Assembly: GCA_947428935.1 (NCBI GenBank) | Contig: CANENS010000003.1 | Location: 30,107-94,106 of the forward strand | Length of the DNA: 64,000 bases | DNA from: an uncultured Candidatus Saccharibacteria bacterium | GTDB taxonomy: Bacteria > Patescibacteriota > Saccharimonadia > Saccharimonadales > Saccharimonadaceae | Direction: 5' to 3' | Shown: piece after piece, positions 18,410 through 26,401 of the stretch | Layout of the letters: each line of letters starts with the position of its first letter | Position numbering within the stretch: position 1 is the stretch's first letter | Program-made: the position numbers and the translations under genes | The notes under the pieces: generated by a model | Told to the model about the DNA's origin: nothing | Database searches by the model: none | Seen by the model: only the letters and a program-made list of their open reading frames with translations

Positions 18410-18907
18410 TTATTGAATAGCGATCTTGATCGGAGCTTCAACTTTTTCCTTCTCGAAAGTAATCGTCAAAACACCATCCTTCAATTCCGCCTTCACCGTA
18501 CCTTCTTCTTCCTTCACCTGCACCGGCAAAGCAATAGTGCGTGAAAACTCTCCCCAATAGCACTCCTGGATATGCCAAGCTGTAGTATTTTCATCCTCAC
18601 CACCGCTCAGAATCCCCGAAATAGTCAAAATATTGTCCGAGATCGTCACATTTAAATCCGATTTCGAAATGCCCGCAGTACGCGCTTTGACCACCAATTT
18701 GTCAGCAGTCTCATAAACGTCAACCGCCAGCTGTCCTGGAAAATCGTCAGTATTATCCCACCCATCGTCGCTGATGCTAGATGGCTCATCAATATTATTG
18801 AGGGCGCCTTTTTCAGTTCGATCGGCGACTGGTGCCGGTTCATCATCGAGGAAAGCGGCTGCTAATTCATCTTCCATCAGCATGTCATCGTTATTAGTAC
18901 GAGCCAT
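18410..18907 (-). CDS. Hsp20/alpha-crystallin small heat-shock protein
   Basis: 165 residues. A disordered acidic N-terminus of about 55 residues precedes the alpha-crystallin domain (QLAVDVYETADKLVVKAR, ISDNILTISG, then GEFSRTIALP and LKDGVLTITFEKE). It should form oligomers that hold unfolded proteins. AAAGGAGGT lies 11 bases before the ATG. It is divergent from comF. Confidence 0.92.
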   Translation of the reverse strand: MARTNNDDMLMEDELAAAFLDDEPAPVADRTEKGALNNIDEPSSISDDGWDNTDDFPGQLAVDVYETADKLVVKARTAGISKSDLNVTISDNILTISGILSGGEDENTTAWHIQECYWGEFSRTIALPVQVKEEEGTVKAELKDGVLTITFEKEKVEAPIKIAIQ

Positions 18908-18979
18908 TGCTTGGTTTACCTCCTTTAGATATTGTTATGCTTTATTATAAAGCCTTTCCGTAGTAAAATCAATACTATT

Positions 18980-19744
18980 ATGCATTTCGTTGTAAAAAAC
19001 ACAACAAAATTCGGGCTTCTCGACCTGCTCTGTCCGCACTCTTGTAGAGGTTGCGGATGCCTGGGAACGGTTCTTTGCGATTGTTGTAAAAATTACATCA
19101 TGGAGCAACATTCAGACTTGTGTCCCATCTGCCAACAAACTTTTTCAACTCAAAACCCTAACAACAAACAAAAACCCTTTCGTTGTCAAAATTGCGAATC
19201 ACCTTTCCTTGGTACCTTCGTGGTAGGTTATCGCACAGGCGCGCTTGCGGATTTAATCAAAAATTTCAAATATCATTCCGTGCGCGCCGCCGCTCCGATC
19301 TTGACCGATCTGCTAGACGCTACGATTCCGCCCGATCTAGAAAAAATGCTCGTGCCTTCTAGTCCTATCGACGTCAAAATCGTCGTTGTCCCTCTACCGA
19401 CCATCGGCAAACACGTCCGCGCGCGTGGGCTCGATCATACCAAAATTCTGGCTCAGAGATTAGCTCGCCGTCGCGGATGGCAATATCGCCCACTATTGTC
19501 ACGTGCTCAAGACACCGTACAAGTCGGTACTAAAGCCTCCGAGCGCCAAGCGCAAGCTAAAACCGCTTATCGCATCAACATTAACCCCGATCCTAACGTG
19601 TATTACCTCCTACTGGACGACATTTGGACCACCGGCGCAACCATGCTCGCCGCAGCCAAACTCTTACAAGACGCCGGCGCGAAACATCTGCTCGCCGCCT
19701 TGCTTGCCACTGGCCAACCCCAAAAAGAAAACGTCAGAAAATAA
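18980..19744 (+). CDS. comF: ComF-family phosphoribosyltransferase-like competence protein
   Basis: 254 residues from the chosen ATG; 270 if the start is 18932. An N-terminal double zinc ribbon (CPHSCRGCG, CDCC, then CPIC and CQNC) is followed by a PRTase-like domain with HVRARGLDHTKILAQRLARR and the PRPP loop LLLDDIWTTGATMLAAAKLL. ComF works in DNA uptake and replication-fork rescue. It matters here because natural competence would feed recombination among the cassettes. Cassette 7 begins 57 bases after its stop. Confidence 0.88.
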   Translation: MHFVVKNTTKFGLLDLLCPHSCRGCGCLGTVLCDCCKNYIMEQHSDLCPICQQTFSTQNPNNKQKPFRCQNCESPFLGTFVVGYRTGALADLIKNFKYHSVRAAAPILTDLLDATIPPDLEKMLVPSSPIDVKIVVVPLPTIGKHVRARGLDHTKILAQRLARRRGWQYRPLLSRAQDTVQVGTKASERQAQAKTAYRININPDPNVYYLLLDDIWTTGATMLAAAKLLQDAGAKHLLAALLATGQPQKENVRK

Positions 19745-19800
19745 CTTCACGGCCCACCTCCTCCATCATATTTCTCAAAAACACCCCGGTTTATTTCGTT

Positions 19801-19983
19801 CGCAGCGGGCGCCTCAATATCGATAACGGTCGTTTGTGGAGCTCTGGCGTCAACGGTTACGGGCGGTCGTCCCGGGCTAATTCTTCTAGTATTAATAATG
19901 CATACTTCCTTTTCTTCAATGCGTCTAGCGTCGACCCGTCCAGCAACGGCAACGCTCGCTGGGTCGGCTTCCCCCTCCGCTGC
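19801..19983 (+). repeat. VR-like FISUMP cassette 7
   Basis: 183 bp, preceded by TTCGTT. GYGW is GYGR (CGG for TGG). Tail PLRCLARQ-stop. Followed by the cassette-tail hairpin and then a MITE. Confidence 0.88.
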
Positions 19984-20011
19984 CTAGCTAGACAGTAATA
20001 ATGTATGGAAT

Positions 20012-20058
20012 AAGCATAAATTGATAAATTGTTTTTTATGCTTGAGTTTTAGGTTGTG
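20012..20058 (+). repeat. Cassette-tail hairpin repeat
   Basis: AAGCATAAA..TTTATGCTT hairpin then GAGTTTTAGGTTGTG, same as at 12618 and 28661. Confidence 0.6.
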
Positions 20059-20060
20059 CT

Positions 20061-20176
20061 GTGGGGGATAATAATAGAAGACAGTGACTAAAAGAAACGT
20101 ATATTAATGAGTGAAAGCTTAATGTTTATCATAATTAATCACTTAGTGTGTCACTGTCTTCTATTATTATCCCCAC
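20061..20176. mobile_element. 116-bp MITE with 27-bp terminal inverted repeats
   Basis: The left end GTGGGGGATAATAATAGAAG continues ACAGTGAC, and the right end is its reverse complement minus one G. There is no coding capacity. A second full copy of the same length is at 28703 and half a copy at 24672. Confidence 0.75.
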
Positions 20177-20227
20177 ATATATAAAAACTAAACACTATCT
20201 TTTAGGTCAAATATAACCAAAAACTAG

Positions 20228-20304
20228 CTTTATTAACTTAAAGACCATCAATTTTACTTCTGGAAATTTATAGTTGAACTTGTACGTGATGTACAAGTTC
20301 AAAT
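20228..20304 (-). repeat. Composite two-palindrome element, copy 4
   Basis: CTTTATTAACTT, ATTTTACTTCTGGAAATTT, then AACTTGTAC-GTGAT-GTACAAGTT at 20278-20300. Confidence 0.8.
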
Positions 20305-20324
20305 AGCATGAAATATCAAAAAAA

Positions 20325-21074
20325 TCACACCTTAACCGCCTCTTCAACCCGATACGGGCCCACCATAGTCCGCCGTAGTGCCGTCAAATATCCGCCCACT
20401 CCCAGCGCCGCGCCAATATCTTCTCCCAAGGCACGGATATAAGTGCCGCTAGAAACCTTCGACCGCAACTCAAGCTCTGGCCACTGATAACGCAAAATTT
20501 CCAGTTCATCAATCCGCACTTTCCGCACCGGCATGTCGACCTGCTTACTCTCTCGCGCCAGCTTATAAGCTCTTTGCCCATTGATCTTTACCGCCGAATA
20601 TTGCGGCACTCGCTGCTCAATCTCGCCCAAAAAGCTGGCCAGAACCTGCTCAATCTCCTCTTGTGTCGGCACTTTACTCTCATCCATATGTGCAAAATCA
20701 GAAATCTCGCCCTCCAGATCTCCCGTAGTCGACACCTTCCCCAGTCGAATAGTCGCGACATATTCCTTATCCAATTTCAAGAATTTATTTGCCCGCTTAG
20801 TCTCCTTCCCCGTCAACAATATCAGCAACCCCGTAGCAAAAGGATCCAACGTTCCGGTATGCCCTACTTTCACCTTCTTACGCTTCCGACGAAAAGCCCC
20901 GTCCTTCCCTTTAACCTCCACAAAACCAGCTTCTTCCGAAAGCATTCTACGCACCTTCGCCACCACACCAAACGAACTAATCCCAGCCGGCTTATCAACC
21001 AATAAAATTCCACCCTCCAGCAACCTCTTCGTCTGCTCTGTTATTAATTTTAACTTTCCTTCCGCCATGCTCAT
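20325..21074 (-). CDS. truB: tRNA pseudouridine-55 synthase
   Basis: 249 residues, making pseudouridine at position 55 in the T-loop of tRNAs. GGILLVDKPAGISSFGVV is the entry motif, VGHTGTLDPFATGLL holds the catalytic Asp, then KEYVATIRLGKVSTTGDLEG and VSSGTYIRALGEDIG. A basic insert (KGKDGAFRRKRKKVK) lies before VGHTG. Transcript is probably leaderless: TATAAT ends seven bases before the ATG. Confidence 0.95.
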   Translation of the reverse strand: MSMAEGKLKLITEQTKRLLEGGILLVDKPAGISSFGVVAKVRRMLSEEAGFVEVKGKDGAFRRKRKKVKVGHTGTLDPFATGLLILLTGKETKRANKFLKLDKEYVATIRLGKVSTTGDLEGEISDFAHMDESKVPTQEEIEQVLASFLGEIEQRVPQYSAVKINGQRAYKLARESKQVDMPVRKVRIDELEILRYQWPELELRSKVSSGTYIRALGEDIGAALGVGGYLTALRRTMVGPYRVEEAVKV

Positions 21075-21081
21075 TACCCAT

Positions 21082-21087
21082 ATTATA
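21082..21087 (-). promoter_or_regulatory. -10 box, leaderless truB
   Basis: TATAAT on the minus strand, seven bases before the ATG at 21074. Confidence 0.65.
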
Positions 21088-21141
21088 ACACATTCTTCAG
21101 CTCAGAACCATTTTGACAAATTTCATTCACAAACACCAACC

Positions 21142-21217
21142 AACTTGTACAGCGTGTACAAGTTCAACTCACTTTACCTCTGTAAAATGCACTAATTCTG
21201 CCATTAATAAACCTTAA
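21142..21217 (+). repeat. Composite two-palindrome element, copy 5
   Basis: AACTTGTAC-AGCGT-GTACAAGTT, then TTTACCTCTGTAAA, then TTAATAAACC. Cassette 8 starts 10 bases further. Confidence 0.85.
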
Positions 21218-21226
21218 TGTATGCTT

Positions 21227-21406
21227 CGCAGCGGGTTCGTTGATATCAATAACAGCCACTTGGGGTATTCTGGCATCTATGGTTACGGATGGTCGTCATT
21301 GGTCGATTCATCCGATGCCGCTCGAGCATACTATCTCACCTTCCATGCGTCTGACATCTACCCGTCCCTCAGTAATAATCGCTGGAACGCCTTCCCCCTC
21401 CGCTGC
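21227..21406 (+). repeat. VR-like FISUMP cassette 8
   Basis: 180 bp, open from RSGFVDIN through GYGWSS to AFPLRCSSIDSNNI-stop (SSIDS tail). Confidence 0.88.
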
Positions 21407-21516
21407 TCGAGCATAGATAGTAATAATATATGATTCCAAAAAGGAATAATACCGCCAACAAAATTAATGGCCGCATCCGTCTTTCAAAAAAGAATCATCA
21501 AATCAACACAAAACAA

Positions 21517-21556
21517 CCAAGACAAAACCTCCACAAAAGTGAAGGCCTTGTCTTGG
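21517..21556 (-). terminator. Terminator of tRNA-Asp
   Basis: CCAAGACAA.CCTTCAC pairs with GTGGAGG..TTGTCTTGG on the minus strand, followed by TTGTTTTG. Confidence 0.7.
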
Positions 21557-21630
21557 CGGACCCGACGAGACTCGAACTCGCGACCTCTGCCGTGACAGGG
21601 CAGCGCTCTAACCAACTGAGCTACGAGTCC
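21554..21630 (-). tRNA. tRNA-Asp(GTC)
   Basis: Acceptor GGACTCG paired near the encoded CCA. Anticodon stem CTGCC/GGCAG with loop CTGTCAC gives GTC. T-loop TTCGAGTC. 77 bases. Confidence 0.94.
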
Positions 21631-21710
21631 ACCACCTACATTATAGCGCATTTCCCCATTTTCTACAAGCCCGTTTTTCATCAAATCACAAAACAAATAC
21701 GCCCCATGTT

Positions 21711-21893
21711 CGCAGCGGGTTTATCCATATCAATTCCGGTCACATAAATCTTTCCGGCATTTACGGTTACGACTGGTCGTCCCGAGCCAATTCTTCTGAC
21801 GCTCATTATGTACACTTCCTCAGCTTTAATAAGACAGAGATCTACCCATCTAACGGCCAAAATTCTCGCTGGAATGGCTTCCCCCTCCGCTGC
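21711..21893 (+). repeat. VR-like FISUMP cassette 9
   Basis: 183 bp, RSGFIHIN through GYDWSSRANSS to GFPLRCLARQ-stop. More diverged in its second half (FNKTEIYPS), with codons not of NNY type there. Confidence 0.86.
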
Positions 21894-21947
21894 CTAGCTA
21901 GACAGTAATAATGTCAAGCCCTGAAGCTGCCCAAAATCCCCAACCCC

Positions 21948-22175
21948 CTATTCAATTCGCACTTCGACCATCAATAATCGATATAATGACCAATGCACTA
22001 CGCCGCGCAGCAACACAATATTTCGCTCATAAAACGCATGTAATGGCATGAAATCCGCACCCAAAGCGACGTGCCCCATCACCATCACCGGCAAATCAAT
22101 CCACCAATGATGCTTCCCAAATTCCCCCTTAATCGTAACTTTTGTATAAATAGTTTTCTTTTTTACTTTACTCAT
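21948..22175 (-). CDS. Small hypothetical protein
   Basis: 75 residues with a basic start (MSKVKKKTIYTKVTIKGEFG), aromatic centre (KHHWWIDLP) and no membrane segment. No family recognised. Only a GGTGGG about 16 bases before the ATG resembles a ribosome site. Real but uncertain. Confidence 0.45.
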   Translation of the reverse strand: MSKVKKKTIYTKVTIKGEFGKHHWWIDLPVMVMGHVALGADFMPLHAFYERNIVLLRGVVHWSLYRLLMVEVRIE

Positions 22176-22320
22176 GCATTTTACATCTACCCACCTAGAT
22201 CTCTATGCTCATTTGCTCCAATTTAGTCGGCCCCTATCACAAGATATGAACATCCCCCTGTGCATCCGAAGATGCATTTCCTTTCTTTACTTTAATCTTT
22301 ATTTTTTACTTTCTCACTCG

Positions 22321-23964
22321 CTAGGCTGGCGGCATCATTTCTCCGCCCATAGAAGGAATTGGCGGCGGCGGCAAAACTACAGAATTCGGATTCTCAACCG
22401 GCGCACCTGGCAAATTCATTGGCGGCATTTCCAGAGATGCACCCGCAGCAACAGGCGATTGCGACACTGGAGCAGCCTGCGTATTATCTAAAGGCGCAAT
22501 AGGCGCCCCTAAACCAGCATCCGGCTGCAAATTTCCCACCGACGCGACCATATTCGAATCTGGTGCACCCAAACCCTGTCCCGCCAATGGCGCCTGCGGG
22601 GCTTGCATCGGTTGTGAATTCCCAACCTGCTCATTCGCGACCGCTCCAGTCTCCAGATTCACGTTCGACGCCGACTCGGGCACCACAGGCTGCGCGCCAA
22701 CATTACCAGAAACTACCGCTCCAACCTGCACCGGCGCAACTCCCCCTGGCTCCGCCAAAGCTTCATCAATCATCTTCGCATAATCTTTCGGAGGCTGAGG
22801 TGGCTCTGGGTTCGCCGGCGGCACAATTGCATTCCCCACTGAACCAGAGCTCGGATTCGTCACTACTGGAGCAGGCGCAACTGACGTCGCCGGAGTAGCT
22901 TCGGCAGTGATGCCGGACATCGCCTCCTGGACAGCTTGCGAAGCTGCCGAAGCCATTGCCGCTCGCGCTTGATTTTCTGCCGTTACTTGGTCTTGATTAC
23001 TAGGCGCAGCCGCGTCCAGATGCTCCTCATCGTGCTCAACCATTAAATTCGTAGCATCTTCCTTCGGTTTCACGGTCGCCGACTCGGCTTTACCATCAAT
23101 CCGCAAATGATTATCCATAACATGCGAAGAAATCAGCTGCTGATCCGCTCCCATCGACATCAATCTCGAAGCCAGTTCCAGCGTATCCGAAGTCGTCCGA
23201 TCATTCGAAAAACGTCCCGTCGCCGCCACAATCCCAGTCAAAAGCGCAGTCGCGATATCTTTATTCACTCGCGCTTGCTCCTCGTCCATAGCAAAAATCA
23301 GCTTCGTCACCATCTCCGAGACCGAACTAGCCATCGGGTTACTCCACTCAATTTCGCCAAAGCGCCCCGGAGCACCAATCGTAATATCGACCGTCACCGC
23401 ATTGTGCATAATCCGACCATATTCGCTCAAGGCTTCGTCCAAATCTCCAGCCGACGGCACACCCAGCGCAATCACCAGATCAACATTATAATCCCCACGC
23501 GAGAACTGCAAATCCTTCTCCGTAATCACGGTCTTATACGGCGTAATATAAATCTTGACAAAATCACCTTCCAGCTTATAGCGCAAATGGTCAGCTTTTT
23601 CCTTGTTTAAGGCAATAATAAAATCTTGTAAGCTATCAGTATTGCTTTCAAAAGTATTCTGCGGACGCAAAAAATTCAAAGCATTCGGCGTTTCACCAGA
23701 ATAAATTGCCGTGGTATGCTTTTGCAAATCATCCAAAAACATCGTCAGGCCAATCGCCGCCACCATCTCATCTACCGACGGATTACGCGATAAAGTCACT
23801 AAAATATTATCGGAACGATCAACTTTCTCGCTAATTTTGCGAATAAAATTGTCATTCATAGCAGCCGTATCCTGCGGAGTTCCCACCGCCGCATCTTGCG
23901 CCTGCTCCGCTAAGGAAGTCGCCACCAGATTTTGATTGAGTTGTGTTTGTGTTTGTTCTTGCAT
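22321..23964 (-). CDS. DHH-like phosphoesterase domain protein, degenerate, with Pro/Ala-rich tail
   Basis: 547 residues. The first 300 resemble NrnA/DHH phosphoesterases (LSRNPSVDEMVAAIGLTMFL, YNVDLVIALGVPSAGDLDE, SSVSEMVTKLIFAM, ATALLTGIVAATGRFSND), but the metal-binding motif is altered: the place of DHH reads VDITIGAPGRFG. So catalysis by the usual mechanism is doubtful. The last 230 residues are Pro/Ala/Gln-rich and probably disordered. Degenerate DHH proteins of this form are known in CPR genomes from family knowledge; role unknown. Confidence 0.7.
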   Translation of the reverse strand: MQEQTQTQLNQNLVATSLAEQAQDAAVGTPQDTAAMNDNFIRKISEKVDRSDNILVTLSRNPSVDEMVAAIGLTMFLDDLQKHTTAIYSGETPNALNFLRPQNTFESNTDSLQDFIIALNKEKADHLRYKLEGDFVKIYITPYKTVITEKDLQFSRGDYNVDLVIALGVPSAGDLDEALSEYGRIMHNAVTVDITIGAPGRFGEIEWSNPMASSVSEMVTKLIFAMDEEQARVNKDIATALLTGIVAATGRFSNDRTTSDTLELASRLMSMGADQQLISSHVMDNHLRIDGKAESATVKPKEDATNLMVEHDEEHLDAAAPSNQDQVTAENQARAAMASAASQAVQEAMSGITAEATPATSVAPAPVVTNPSSGSVGNAIVPPANPEPPQPPKDYAKMIDEALAEPGGVAPVQVGAVVSGNVGAQPVVPESASNVNLETGAVANEQVGNSQPMQAPQAPLAGQGLGAPDSNMVASVGNLQPDAGLGAPIAPLDNTQAAPVSQSPVAAGASLEMPPMNLPGAPVENPNSVVLPPPPIPSMGGEMMPPA

Positions 23965-24189
23965 AACTTACATCCAATATAGCACTGATGGCCCAAAAAG
24001 TCAATGCTTATTTTTAAAATTCAGATATTATCTAAAAATCGAGATATCTTTCGGCGTGGTACTTAAAGAACTATCACGATTAACCTGGTTCACCCTGAGA
24101 ATTTTGCCAGTCTTTTGTATCCTGCACGCTAGCAGATTCGACGGATTTTGTCCATTTAGTATATTTAGCATATTTGCTTATGTTTACAT

Positions 24190-24609
24190 TCATATTTCCG
24201 CCCGCCTTAACCGCATCACTCGCGCCGCACCCAGAGCGTCCATACGCCCGTCCATATTATCTACGCTACTACCAAAATCCCCCTGCGCCGTAATAATCCC
24301 CTTCTTGGCTAAGCCCGCATCACCTTGCAATAGAGTCATCACCCCACTAATGAACCCCCGGAGCGCATTTCTAACTGCTATTATAAGCGATAACGTGATA
24401 TAAATCTTATACGATCCAAGAGCGACCGAAGTAGAATCCGCAAAAAGCGTGCTTGTAGTCTCCACCTTTGTAGACAAAACCGCTGCAGCTACTAGAAAAA
24501 TCGTCCCCAGCCCTATGAGCGCTAAGTGCGCCATTCCCTGCTTTTTCTGACCAAGATACCAATTATGCAACCCAAAAGAACCCCAGAAAACCCCCAGCAA
24601 CCCCGCCAT
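24190..24609 (-). CDS. TM2-domain membrane protein with rearranged 5' end
   Basis: 139 residues from the ATG at 24609. MAGLLGVFWGSFGLHNWYLG is the TM2 signature, followed by further helices (LALIGLGTIFLVAAAVL and YKIYITLSLIIAVRNAL). The codons just before the ATG (ETLWATQAQ) are not TM2 but a 35-bp piece of the RhuM-Fic gene at 56577. So the original start may be lost and no ribosome site is visible. It may be untranslated. Confidence 0.6.
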   Translation of the reverse strand: MAGLLGVFWGSFGLHNWYLGQKKQGMAHLALIGLGTIFLVAAAVLSTKVETTSTLFADSTSVALGSYKIYITLSLIIAVRNALRGFISGVMTLLQGDAGLAKKGIITAQGDFGSSVDNMDGRMDALGAARVMRLRRAEI

Positions 24610-24637
24610 CTGCGCTTGCGTAGCCCAAAGCGTTTCC
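24603..24637 (-). repeat. 35-bp fragment of the RhuM-Fic gene
   Basis: Identical to 56577-56611, coding there for ETLWATQAQMA. It is joined on one side to a TM2 gene and on the other to a cassette 3' end. Confidence 0.8.
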
Positions 24638-24671
24638 CCTCCGCTGCTCGAGCATAGACAGTATATAATAA
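24638..24671 (+). repeat. VR-like cassette 10, 3' remnant
   Basis: CCTCCGCTGCTCGAGCATAG and ACAGTATATAATA are the end and SSIDS tail of a cassette; the rest is missing. The left junction lies in TTCC, found in both parents. Confidence 0.75.
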
Positions 24672-24731
24672 AATGTAATGTTTTTGATAAGCGTAACTTA
24701 GTGTATCGCTGTCTTCCATTATTACCCCCAC
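24672..24731. mobile_element. Half MITE (right end)
   Basis: Matches the right half of the MITE at 28703, ending CTGTCTTCCATTATTACCCC with one change. The left half is missing. Confidence 0.65.
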
Positions 24732-24900
24732 AAACTTTGCCAGAAGCAAGAATAACTTGTTCTAACTTTCTCTCAGAAAAATCAATTCGGAAAATGAGAC
24801 ATTTCGTTATCTGTAAAATGCTGTGCATTATAGATCAGGAACAAAAGTCCTTGCCCTTAAGTCTGCATGGAAAGTTACAGTGATTTTATTCATACAAAAA

Positions 24901-25752
24901 TCATGAACCTTGATGATTCTTGGCCACCAAATATCCTGCAACGACTCCAACTGTGTAAATCGCGAGGTCGATAATCACAACCGAACCCAAATCCGCATCC
25001 ACAGATTCACAAGCCGCTATGTCCTCCTGCGCAAAGCAGTTAGCGTTCCGATAATCACTAAATTGCCAAAAACTAAACAAAATCATACTCAAAATCAAAG
25101 CCAAAATCATAATCCAAACCAAAAAAACCGGCAAAGGCTTTTTTCGAAACGATAATACCGCCGCAACCAAGCAAGCCACCACCTCAACTACCAACATAGT
25201 CGCCAAAATCATCGAGCAAATCGCCAAAAAAGTGCTCTGCCCCATCGGAAAACCGACAAAATCAACATACACAGAAGCGTTATAATACATTAATCCGCTC
25301 AAACTTGCCAACGCTAGAAAAAGCAAACCGCGCCAATAACTAGGTACCTCACGTTGAAAGACCAAAAGCCCGCCAACTAAAAAACTCGCCGCCGCCGTAA
25401 AAAGATAGATAATCGCCGCCATCACCGTCACAACTCGACCATCCGGAGACGAGAACAATACGAACGCCCGCCAGCCGAACACCAGCCCTAGGGTCAACAG
25501 CACCACTCCACCCAAAAGCTTGCCGAAAAATCGCGGCCCACCTTGAATCCGTTCGAACTCAGATTTCGAGGATTTCGAGCTGCTTCGCGCGTGGGAATGA
25601 GCCTTCACAGCCGCTTTCTCGTTTCGTTTTCTCTTAGCAACTGTCGCAGATACTGCTTTCGACTTTTTGTTGTCAACCGGACCAGCCGAGTCTAATTTGC
25701 TTTTTGACCTAGTCTTCACACTCTTCGCTTCCACCGTTCCCGTTCCGCCCAT
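24901..25752 (-). CDS. Six-helix membrane protein, unknown
   Basis: 283 residues. A Ser/Lys-rich N-terminal tail of about 70 residues leads to six hydrophobic segments (near 76-97, 105-130, 135-155, 170-197, 207-227 and 254-275). CFAQEDIAACE lies in the last outside loop and could form a disulfide. No family recognised. The tail style matches other small membrane proteins here (4695, 27830). GGGAGATAAG precedes the ATG. Confidence 0.75.
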   Translation of the reverse strand: MGGTGTVEAKSVKTRSKSKLDSAGPVDNKKSKAVSATVAKRKRNEKAAVKAHSHARSSSKSSKSEFERIQGGPRFFGKLLGGVVLLTLGLVFGWRAFVLFSSPDGRVVTVMAAIIYLFTAAASFLVGGLLVFQREVPSYWRGLLFLALASLSGLMYYNASVYVDFVGFPMGQSTFLAICSMILATMLVVEVVACLVAAVLSFRKKPLPVFLVWIMILALILSMILFSFWQFSDYRNANCFAQEDIAACESVDADLGSVVIIDLAIYTVGVVAGYLVAKNHQGS

Positions 25753-25828
25753 TCTTATCTCCCATTAAGCTTTCGTTTATTATATCACACGCTAAATCCT
25801 CTAAAAAACTATATCCATTTTCGTAGGC

Positions 25829-25913
25829 AACTTGTACAGTATGTACAAGTTCAACGCGTTTTTACCTCTGTAAAAATAGCTAATTTTAACGTTAATAAAG
25901 CCTAAGACATACT
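25829..25913 (+). repeat. Composite two-palindrome element, copy 6 (reference copy)
   Basis: AACTTGTAC-AGTAT-GTACAAGTT, then GTTTTTACCTCTGTAAAAAT, about 15 bases, then GTTAATAAAGCCTAAG. This copy shows all three blocks cleanly. Cassette 11 starts 11 bases on. Confidence 0.88.
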
Positions 25914-25923
25914 ATTTTTCGTT

Positions 25924-26103
25924 CGCAGCGGGTTTGTCGATATCAGCGTCGGCCGGTTGTGGGATTCTGGCGTCATCGGCTATGGATGGTCTACGCGAGC
26001 TAATTCTTCTAATGTCAATGGTGCATACTATTTCCGCTTCGATGTGTCTGGGGTTACTCTGTCCAACGTCCGCAGTCGCTGGGCTGGCTTCTCCCTCCGC
26101 TGC
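25924..26103 (+). repeat. VR-like FISUMP cassette 11
   Basis: 180 bp, preceded by TTCGTT. RSGFVDISVGRLW through GYGWSTRANSS to GFSLRCLARQ-stop. Confidence 0.88.
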
Positions 26104-26151
26104 CTAGCTAGACAGTAATAATAAAACAGAAGCTTAATTAGAAATATTTTT

Positions 26152-26321
26152 CGCAGCGGACTTGTTAATATCGATCTCGGTCGTTTGAGATACTCTGGCA
26201 TCTTCGGTTACGGGTGATCGTCGAGGGCTAATTTCTCTAATGTCGCTCGAGCATACTTCCTCTACTTCCATGCGTCTGGCGTCGGCCCGTCCAGCAACAA
26301 CGGTCGCTGGAACGGCTTTCC
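26152..26321 (+). repeat. VR-like FISUMP cassette 12 (mosaic, nonsense, truncated)
   Basis: The 5' third equals cassettes 2/5 with one change, the 3' two thirds equal cassette 1, including TGA for Trp. It then switches at GGCTTTCC to ACCTACAATCTCG, as in cassette 5. This is direct evidence of recombination between cassettes. Confidence 0.88.
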
Positions 26322-26401
26322 ACCTACAATCTCGTCAGGGTTAGCCTACTACTGGATAGATGATAATAACTAAGAATAGCAACAAAGGCTAGAAGACTCA
26401 A

